From assembly GCF_008123515.1 (NCBI RefSeq), contig NZ_VSSR01000061.1, positions 49,426 through 113,425 of the forward strand: 64,000 nucleotides of DNA, written 5' to 3'. Source of the stretch: Bradyrhizobium cytisi (GTDB lineage Bacteria > Pseudomonadota > Alphaproteobacteria > Rhizobiales > Xanthobacteraceae). The notes beneath the pieces are model-generated. The model was not told the DNA's origin, searched no databases, and saw only the letters and a list, made by a program, of their open reading frames with translations. This document shows positions 51,132 to 57,926 of this stretch, piece after piece (position 1 is the first letter of the stretch; the number at the start of each line of letters is the position of its first letter). Position numbers and translations under genes: made by a program.

Positions 51132-51424
51132 ATGTCGCCGCGTTCATCGCTAGCCTCGACGGCGCGGCGCCCGCGCCTGGCCTGAGCGCGCCGCTCGCCG
51201 GTCTCTGGTGGGCCGCGAAGGGCGACTGGGACCAGGCGCACAAGATCGTCCAGGACGACAATGGCCGCGACGCCGCCTGGGTGCACGCCTATCTGCACCG
51301 CGTCGAAGGCGATCTCGGCAATGCCGGCTATTGGTACCGCCAGGCCGGCCAGCCTGCGGCAAAGGATTCATTGGAAGCGGAGTGGGAGCGGATCGCTGCC
51401 ACGCTGCTCGGGAGCAAGACATGA
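51128..51424 (+). CDS. small conserved protein within the gat operon (98 aa)
   Basis: 98 residues from GTG at 51128 (MNVAAFIASLDGAAPAPGLSA), chosen because GTGA overlaps the gatA stop and GAGG is 6 nt upstream. GLWWAAKGDWDQAHKIVQDDNGRDAAWVHAYLHRVEGDLGNAGYWYRQAG looks like a helical repeat resembling a TPR/Sel1-like segment, though no named domain is evident. Its stop overlaps the gatB ATG (ATGA). GatA, this protein and GatB are probably translated in a coupled way. Confidence 0.75.
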   Translation: MNVAAFIASLDGAAPAPGLSAPLAGLWWAAKGDWDQAHKIVQDDNGRDAAWVHAYLHRVEGDLGNAGYWYRQAGQPAAKDSLEAEWERIAATLLGSKT

Positions 51425-52899
51425 GCACGGCCACGCACAAGCTTCTGAAGGGCTCAACCGGCGACTGGGAGATGGTCATCGGCATGGAGATCCATGCCCA
51501 GGTGACCTCGAACTCAAAGCTGTTCTCGGGCGCGTCCACCACATTCGGCGGCGAGCCGAACAGCCACGTGTCGCTCGTTGACGCGGCGATGCCAGGCATG
51601 CTGCCCGTCATCAACGGGGAATGTGTCAGGCAGGCTGTCCGGACCGGCCTCGGCCTCAACGCAAAAATCAATCTGCGTTCAGTGTTCGACCGGAAAAACT
51701 ATTTCTATCCGGACTCGCCGCAGGGCTACCAGATCAGCCAGTACAAATCGCCCGTTGTCGGCGAGGGCGAGGTGACGGTTGAATTGGGCGACGGCAAGAC
51801 TGCCACCATCGGCATCGAGCGGCTGCACCTGGAGCAGGACGCCGGAAAATTGCTGCACGACCAGTCGCCGTCGCTGTCCTTTGTCGATCTCAACCGCTGC
51901 GGCGTCGCGCTGATGGAGATTGTCTCTAAACCGGACATCCGCGACGCCGAGCAGGCCAAGGCCTATGTGACCAAGCTGCGCTCGATCCTGCGCTATCTCG
52001 GCACCTGCGACGGCGACATGGAGAAGGGATCTTTGCGCGCCGACGTCAACGTCTCCGTGCGCAAGCCGGGCGCGCCGCTCGGCACCCGCTGCGAGATCAA
52101 GAACATGAACTCGATCAACTTCATCGGCCAGGCGATCGAGTACGAAGCGCGCCGCCAGATCGAGATCCTCGAGGATGGCGGCCGGATCGACCAGGAGACG
52201 CGGCTCTACGACCCCAACAAGGGTGAGACGCGCTCGATGCGCTCGAAGGAAGAGGCGCACGACTACCGCTACTTCCCCGATCCGGATTTGCTGCCGCTGG
52301 AGTTCTCGCAAGGCTTCGTCGACGAGCTGAAGGCTGGGCTCCCCGAGCTGCCGGACCAGAAGAACACGCGCTTTGTCGCCGACCTCGGCCTGTCGGCTTA
52401 CGACGCGAGCGTGCTCGTCGCCGAGCGCGAGAGCGCGGTGTTCTACGAAACGGTGCTCGACAGGCTCGCCAACCGAGCCCGCGACGGCAAGATGGCGGCG
52501 AACTGGGTGATCAACGAGCTGTTCGGCCGTCTCAACAAGGAGGGACGGGATATTACGGGCTCTCCGGTCAACGCCGAGCAGCTTGCCGCGATCGTCGACC
52601 TGATCGGCGAGGGCACGATCAGCGGCAAGATCGCCAAGGATCTGTTCGAGATCGTCTGGCAGGAGGGCGGCGACCCTCGCGTGTTGGTCGAAAGCCGCGG
52701 CATGAAGCAGGTCACGGATCTTTCGGCGATCGAAAAGGTTGTCGACGACATCATCGCGGCCAATCCCGACAAGGCCGCGCAGGTGAAGGACAAGCCGCAG
52801 TCGCTCGGCTGGTTCGTCGGCCAGGTGATGAAGTCATCCGGCGGCAAGGCGAACCCGCAGAGCGTCAACGAGCTGCTCAAGTCCAAGCTCGGCGTCTGA
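51421..52899 (+). CDS. gatB: Asp-tRNA(Asn)/Glu-tRNA(Gln) amidotransferase subunit B
   Basis: 492 residues, MVIGMEIHAQVTSNSKLFS, then RKNYFYPDSPQGYQISQY (the kinase pocket), EIKNMNSINFIGQAIEYEARRQ, EAHDYRYFPDPDLLPLE and a C-terminal tRNA-binding YqeY-like tail (VGQVMKSSGGKANPQSVNELLKSKLG). Activates the tRNA-bound acid with ATP and receives ammonia from GatA. The start at 51421 overlaps the preceding stop (ATGA). Confidence 0.97.
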   Translation: MSTATHKLLKGSTGDWEMVIGMEIHAQVTSNSKLFSGASTTFGGEPNSHVSLVDAAMPGMLPVINGECVRQAVRTGLGLNAKINLRSVFDRKNYFYPDSPQGYQISQYKSPVVGEGEVTVELGDGKTATIGIERLHLEQDAGKLLHDQSPSLSFVDLNRCGVALMEIVSKPDIRDAEQAKAYVTKLRSILRYLGTCDGDMEKGSLRADVNVSVRKPGAPLGTRCEIKNMNSINFIGQAIEYEARRQIEILEDGGRIDQETRLYDPNKGETRSMRSKEEAHDYRYFPDPDLLPLEFSQGFVDELKAGLPELPDQKNTRFVADLGLSAYDASVLVAERESAVFYETVLDRLANRARDGKMAANWVINELFGRLNKEGRDITGSPVNAEQLAAIVDLIGEGTISGKIAKDLFEIVWQEGGDPRVLVESRGMKQVTDLSAIEKVVDDIIAANPDKAAQVKDKPQSLGWFVGQVMKSSGGKANPQSVNELLKSKLGV

Positions 52900-53467
52900 C
52901 GTCGCGCGTTCGGACGAGACGGCGAGATGCTTGCCGTCACCTCGCGCCACGTCGAGACGAGACGCGCGTACGCATCGCAAACAGCAAACTTCATCCCGTT
53001 GAGGTCACGTTGCAGATGCGAATCGCGGCGGCGCGATTCGCACGAAACGGCGACTTGCACACGCTCTGACGAGCGCTTCCGCCGTTAAGCATGAAAATAA
53101 TTTCGTTGCCAAAATTCGCGACTCAGAGTCCGCGATTCGTCCCCGCGATGCCATCGCGCGCTTTGCAGTGCGCGTCATCGCACTGATCATTCGTGATGTG
53201 CGCGCGCAGAATAATACTTGCTGCATAGTGTTTTCCTGCGATCGCGGCGCTTGCCGACGGCGACGTCACGAGAAGCATTTGCAATCGCTGACGCGTGTCT
53301 GTGCGTGCCGGCAAATCAAGCGCGGCTGGCGCACGCCCGCTGCGTCGTCAACACTTCCTTAAGTGAGAAGATGTTTTTTTCGTCGTGTTGGTGTATTCGG
53401 GGTGAGTGCACATTCGATCCCCGAATGCGCGCAGCGATTAAAGCCATCTCACACATCGGAGGGCAAC
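52900..53467. other. gene-poor stretch before the Lys-rich small gene
   Basis: 568 nt between gatB and 53468. Only short spurious ORFs are seen. It is less GC-rich than the flanks around 53090-53230, so long promoter or non-coding RNA sequences are possible, but I recognise none. Confidence 0.5.
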
Positions 53468-53560
53468 ATGGCCAAGAAAGCGAAGAAGGCGAAGAAGGCG
53501 AAGAGCGCAGTGAAGAAGACTGCGAAGAAGACCCGCAAGGTCGCGAAGAAGAAGAAGTAA
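53468..53560 (+). CDS. 30-residue lysine-rich small protein
   Basis: 30 residues, MAKKAKKAKKAKSAVKKTAK onward, ending KTRKVAKKKK. More than half Lys with Ala. It resembles the Ala/Lys-rich tails of bacterial histone H1-like and AlgP-type proteins but is far shorter. GGAGGGCAAC precedes the ATG (good spacing) and a hairpin follows the stop. Nucleic-acid binding is only an inference from charge. Too short for most gene callers. Confidence 0.7.
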   Translation: MAKKAKKAKKAKSAVKKTAKKTRKVAKKKK

Positions 53561-53576
53561 CTTCGACTTCTGAAGT

Positions 53577-53599
53577 TGCCGGCTCCCAGAGAGCCGGCA
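53577..53599 (+). terminator. hairpin after Lys-rich gene
   Basis: TGCCGGCTC (53577-53585) and GAGCCGGCA (53591-53599) form a 9-bp stem, loop 5. No T-run follows, so a rho-independent terminator is not certain. Confidence 0.6.
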
Positions 53600-54470
53600 C
53601 GTCATCAGCGCCTCCTGGAGGTTCTGGTCGACGATAGAGGGTGTCGGCGAGACATCAGGTCAACGGTCGGATCGTCAGCTTTCACGGGCTCGCTCGTCAA
53701 AGTCCGGTCCGGCAGAAGAAACAAGTTTTCTTCGTTCGGTGCGGCTCCTTGAATAAGGGCTCCGCAATTCCACAGACGGCCTTCGGGCCAATTTGGAATC
53801 TGATCCTGACGTGTTCGCCGACGCCCTCGTTCCCTGAGGCCGGGGTATTGCCGGCATTCCTTTCCCGACATTGTTGATCTGACCACGACGATAGTCGCAC
53901 TGCGCCGTCGCGTTGCCTTGGCCGCTTGGGTCTTGGGCCAGGCGAGAGCTGTAGTGTGATTGCGCGCCGCTTCCCCGCACGCGGTGTCATCGCCAGGCTT
54001 CGACCGGGCGATCCAGTACACCGCGGCTTCCCGGGGAACGATTGCTGCCTCTGGGAATACTGGGTCCCCAGTGCGCCAGTGCGCACAAGGCGGGTGACGA
54101 CAGTCGGTGGAGAAACACCACAGGACACGCACCACCGCGCGCGATGGTTATCGATGTCCGAAAATCCCAAGGTAAACCAAATCTGACGAATCGTAGAAGT
54201 GCCTGCATATCAGGGACTTCTCGAATTTCCCGCGCGTGTGGCGCGCGCATCCGTTTACGTCTGCTTCATCGCGATACTTAAACTGCCATTCAAATTTGCC
54301 CGCCATCATCGTCTCCAACAAGCCGGCAAACGGCTGGGGCAAGAAGACTTGGACAACAAGACTCGGGGATGAGTTGAACAGCGCAGGATCCCAGAAGGGA
54401 TCACGCAAATCAGAGTTGGACGGGAGCCGCGCTCGGGGAACGAGGCGGCATAAGAAAAAGGGGATGCGTT
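53600..54470. other. gene-poor stretch with degenerate family C repeat
   Basis: About 870 nt with no convincing gene. 53985-54102 is a diverged family C repeat: TGTCATCGCCAGGCTTCGAC at the left, ATCCAGTACACCGCGGC and CTCTGGGAATACTGGGTC in the body, CGGGTGACGACA at the right, with many substitutions relative to the copies at 8099 and 30519. The rest holds no recognised feature. Confidence 0.6.
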
Positions 54471-54737
54471 ATGTTTCAGGGTACTTTCGATCTCGATGCG
54501 GCAACGCCGATCGATGCAAGCGCGCTGTCGGACGTTCTGTTCGAGCGTGGGATCTATTGGGCGAGCGGCCGCTCGGGCCTGGTCGACCTCGTCGCCGCGC
54601 ACAAATGGTTCAACCTCGCTGCGCTGAAGGGCCGCAAGGACGCCGTCGCGCTGCGCCAGGAAGTGGCCGGCCAGATGTCCGAGGTCGAGATCTCGGCCGC
54701 GCAGCGTGACGCGAGGGCGTGGGTATCCGCTCATTGA
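54471..54737 (+). CDS. small Sel1-repeat-like protein
   Basis: 88 residues, MFQGTFDLDAATPIDASALS, then ERGIYWASGRSGLVDLVAAHKWFNLAALKGRKDAVALRQEVAGQMS, a short Sel1/TPR-like unit (AHKWFNLAALKG). No signal peptide, no enzyme motif. AAGGGG precedes the ATG. Sel1 proteins usually mediate protein interactions; the partner is unknown. Confidence 0.75.
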   Translation: MFQGTFDLDAATPIDASALSDVLFERGIYWASGRSGLVDLVAAHKWFNLAALKGRKDAVALRQEVAGQMSEVEISAAQRDARAWVSAH

Positions 54738-55030
54738 ATTAAGAAGCGCATCCGGCCCCGTGGCCTCACGGGCGATCCGGTCGCGCTGAATCAAGTTCCC
54801 GCGTCGTGCCGCGACGTGTGAGAAATGCGGGCTTGGCCCGCGCGGCATGAGCGATCCCAGAAGAATGGCTCAGTGGTGAGTCGCGGATCGGGCGGTTCGG
54901 CCCGCGAGATGCGGACATACATATATAAGGAGCGCGCGAATCGGGCTGAGCTCAGCCGCGCCTGGCGCCGGGCTTTCGCAGCCGCGCGACGTCGCCTTTC
55001 AGATGAATAGGCCGGGATTCTGCCGCTGGA

Positions 55031-55123
55031 TGGCGGAGAGGGAGGGATTCGAACCCTCGATACAGCTTGAGACCGTATGACGCTTTAGCAAAGCGTTGCC
55101 TTCAGCCACTCGGCCACCTCTCC
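55031..55123 (-). tRNA. tRNA-Ser(GCU)
   Basis: Minus-strand cloverleaf: 5'-GGAGAGG acceptor pairs with CCTCTCC, D-arm GCCGAGTGGCTGAAGGC, anticodon stem ACGCT/AGCGT with loop TTGCTAA (anticodon GCT), a long class II variable arm, T-arm GAGGGTTCGAATCCCTC, discriminator G and an encoded CCA. It decodes AGC/AGU Ser codons. Confidence 0.97.
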
Positions 55124-56020
55124 GGTGCGAGCCTTATGCATCTAATTGCTTGGGCCGGTCAATTTGGAAGCGTGTGTTTTCGCTCGAATATTCCCAACGA
55201 TTTCCGCAGGACTGCGCGCCAATCAGGGCGGTTTGCCTTCCAGTCGAGAAACATCACGTCGGAACAGCGGACGCAGAACTGAAACGTTTGGCAGAGGCGA
55301 CAGAGACAGTTTCTGTGGGCTAGGCCATGTCCGCTCTATCAAGCGATTGAATTTACTAGGAATTTCACGCGACGGTCGGCTTTGCCAGGCAGATGCCGGC
55401 TTGCTGTGCCGTTCGAGGCTTATGAAGGCATCGACGGGCGAACCCCTTATCTCCGCCAGCCGGGAGGCCGGTGCTGATTCCCCCAGTCGGCCGAGTGACT
55501 TCAGCTACATAAATGTCTGCGCCGTGCCGGCCGTTTGCACGCGACCGGCCAGAGATCACCGAGAGTTACGGCGCGTTACACATCCTCTGAGTCTGTGGGC
55601 CGATTCCACGATTCGAGCGTGTCAAAGCCGCCTCTGTGTGTAAGTCGACCCGCGCACCATCGGGTCGGGAATTTCGGCGGCAGATGAAACCGATCAAAAA
55701 AATACAGTAAAAACAATATGTTGCAGACGTCGCGTGATCACATCTGCGTGTTATTTGTGCAACACCCGTCGGAAAACACACGCCATAGGCCCGTTTCGGA
55801 GCGTTCTGTTGTTGTGTGTGCAAGGTCGTTCGGTAATTGTGATCGGGCGACGGAGGTGGCATCCCAAGGTCGTCCCGTTTAGGTCTTTCGCTTAAGTCCC
55901 TCGCGTTCATGCGGGTGTGTCCGAAGACGCGAAGGCGGCCAAGGCGGTGATTTAGATGGGGTTGGGGAATTGGCCATTCGGGTCAGTGACCTTCCCTGAA
56001 GAGCAACTTGGAAGTTTAAC
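55124..56020. other. long upstream region of the porin gene
   Basis: About 900 nt with no supported gene. Around 55690-55760 it is notably A/T-rich (AAAAAAATACAGTAAAAACAA), as expected for a strong promoter. No palindromic repeat is seen. Long 5' leader or small RNA possible but not recognised. Confidence 0.5.
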
Positions 56021-57529
56021 ATGAAGTTGGTTAAGAGCCTTTTGCTCGGCTCAGCGGCGGGTCTTATCGCCGTGGGCGGAGCGCAGGCAGCCGATCTCCC
56101 CGTGAAGGCCAAAGCGGTCGAATACGTGAAGATCTGCTCCCTGTACGGTGCGGGTTTCTACTACATCCCGGGCACCGACACCTGCATCAAGCTGGGTGGT
56201 TACGTGCGCGCCGACACGATCTTCGGCGGCTCCGGCGACTACGCTTTCAACTACAGCACCACTGCGGCGAACGGTGGGTCGAACAATCGTCTGACCAACT
56301 ACTACTACACCCGTGCTCGTATGGACCTCAACGTCGATACCCGCACGGCAACCGAGTATGGCGTCGTTCGTACCTACGCTGATATGATCTTCAGCTATGA
56401 TACGTTGAACGTCACCGGCAGCAGCCCGTCGGCATTCTCGGCTGGCCAACCCTCGCTCGGCCTCTACCATGCCTTCATCCAGTTCGCTGGGTTCACCATG
56501 GGCCGCACGGTCTCGATCTTCGACGCGCCGTGGCAGAGCTATCCGGCTGGCGGTCCCGATACCATTCCGGGCGGCTCCAACCATGTCACCGGTATCAATC
56601 AGTTCGCTTATACCGCTGACTTCGGCCAGGGCATCACCGGTTCGATCGCCTTGGAAGAGCCCACCACTCAGTCGAACGGTCAGGGCAACCTCTGGAACAC
56701 CTCCGGCTTCGCTTCACCGCTCGCTGCTGCCACTGCGTTGATTACGGGTAGTTCTTACGGCTCCAGCGATTGGGGTGGAACGCGCTCCCCCGACATCGTC
56801 GGTGCCGTCCGTGTTGACCAGGCTTGGGGTCTTGCCCAGTTCTCGGTTGGTGCACATAATCTTCATGCTGCCTACTACGGCGCGACGGAACCCACGGGTC
56901 ACCCGTCGGACAAGTGGGGCTGGGCGGTTCAGGGTTCGTTGTCGATTAAGAACATCCCGACCGGCGCTGGCGACAGCTTGAACTTGCAGGCCGTCTACAC
57001 CGATGGCATGAGCAAGGAGAACTTCCAGGTCCTGTTCCCGGCAACCTTCTTCATGTTCAGCGGCACGGGCGTGCCTGGTGCATACCAGAGCGTTGGTTTG
57101 GCTGGCGTTGCTGACGGCGTCTTCGGCGCTGGCGGCAGCATCGAGACCGTGAAGACCTGGGGTGTCCGTGGCGGCTATACCCACAACTGGAGCCCCTACT
57201 GGGTGAGCGCGGTCTACGGTGGCTATGCTCAGCTGAAGTACGGTGACGCGAGCAAGACGCTGATCTGCGCAAACTTCGCCGCTATTGCGAACGCCGGTGC
57301 GACTTGTAACCCGGACTTCAACTTCGGCGTGGTCGGCGTCAACACGGTCTGGACCCCGGTCAAGAACTTGGCCTTCACTGCGGACCTGAGCTATTCGAGG
57401 CTGGACCAGAAGTTCTCCGGCACGATCACTGCTCCGGCCGTTGCGACCGCCGCCAAGCCGGCTGCTGTGTATGAGCTGAAGGATCAGAACTCGCTGACCC
57501 TGATGCTCCGCGCTCAGCGCACGTTCTAA
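56021..57529 (+). CDS. outer membrane porin (Porin_2 family)
   Basis: 502 residues: a signal peptide (MKLVKSLLLGSAAGLIAVGG, cleavage after AQA), then ADLPVKAKAVEYVKICSLYG and CIKLGGYVRADTIFG, the hallmark N-terminus of alphaproteobacterial porins (Brucella Omp2-like). The rest is a 16-stranded barrel with alternating aromatic-terminal strands ending LMLRAQRTF. Codon use is biased (C-ending, e.g. AAC, TAC), as in highly expressed genes. GGAAG precedes the ATG. Confidence 0.95.
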   Translation: MKLVKSLLLGSAAGLIAVGGAQAADLPVKAKAVEYVKICSLYGAGFYYIPGTDTCIKLGGYVRADTIFGGSGDYAFNYSTTAANGGSNNRLTNYYYTRARMDLNVDTRTATEYGVVRTYADMIFSYDTLNVTGSSPSAFSAGQPSLGLYHAFIQFAGFTMGRTVSIFDAPWQSYPAGGPDTIPGGSNHVTGINQFAYTADFGQGITGSIALEEPTTQSNGQGNLWNTSGFASPLAAATALITGSSYGSSDWGGTRSPDIVGAVRVDQAWGLAQFSVGAHNLHAAYYGATEPTGHPSDKWGWAVQGSLSIKNIPTGAGDSLNLQAVYTDGMSKENFQVLFPATFFMFSGTGVPGAYQSVGLAGVADGVFGAGGSIETVKTWGVRGGYTHNWSPYWVSAVYGGYAQLKYGDASKTLICANFAAIANAGATCNPDFNFGVVGVNTVWTPVKNLAFTADLSYSRLDQKFSGTITAPAVATAAKPAAVYELKDQNSLTLMLRAQRTF

Positions 57530-57545
57530 TATCGATCTGTCAATC

Positions 57546-57577
57546 AGCCCCCGGCGGGAAACCGCCGGGGGCTTTTT
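57546..57577 (+). terminator. strong rho-independent terminator of the porin
   Basis: AGCCCCCGGCGG-GAAA-CCGCCGGGGGCT followed by TTTTTG: 12-bp perfect GC-rich stem with a GAAA loop and T-run, 16 nt after the porin stop. Confidence 0.95.
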
Positions 57578-57693
57578 GCTGTTTGGCGATGTGACGATGG
57601 CCTTGTGACGCACAAATCGACAGATGATGATCGACGTATCCGTCCGGTGAAGGCCGCCTTGCCGAATGAGGCGGAGTGTTGAGAACTGTCCTT

Positions 57694-57900
57694 ATGGACA
57701 GTGTTAGGCGCAGCGCCCAGGTCGAGCGGCTCGAAGTGGTGGAGACGGGCCGGCGGCGACGCAGGTCCGAGGATGAGAAGCTCAAGATCGTCCTGCAAAG
57801 CGTACAGGCGCCGCGCCAAGTCGCGGCAACGGCGCTATGGCGTTTCGCGCTCATGGCTGCTGCGATGGCGAGTGTCGTTTCGGCCTGAGGCGCGCGTGCC
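57694..57900 (+). pseudogene. IS66-family transposase accessory gene (tnpA) remnant, frameshifted
   Basis: MDSVRRSAQVERLEVVETGR then RRRRSEDEKLKIVLQSVQAPRQVAATA is typical of the N-terminal HTH of IS66 TnpA. The frame then shifts: RRYGVSRSWLLRWRVSFRPEA continues in another frame, consistent with about 5 nt missing near 57834. After FRPEA homology ends. No TnpB, TnpC or terminal inverted repeats were found near, so only a fragment of the IS remains. Confidence 0.8.
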
Positions 57901-57926
57901 TCTTACACACGCGAGAGAGAAGGTCG

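Noticed and set aside
54148..54408. 86-residue minus-strand ORF ending FGHR
   Set aside because: Its composition is not obviously shadow-like, but there is no ribosome-binding site, no recognisable family and it lies between a repeat and other non-coding sequence. Left unannotated.
55031..55123. tRNA-Ser as an integration site for a mobile element
   Set aside because: No integrase gene and no repeat of the tRNA 3' end were seen in the window.
55566..55910. 114-residue minus-strand ORF in the porin upstream region
   Set aside because: No motif, unusual composition and located in the AT-rich porin leader; judged chance.
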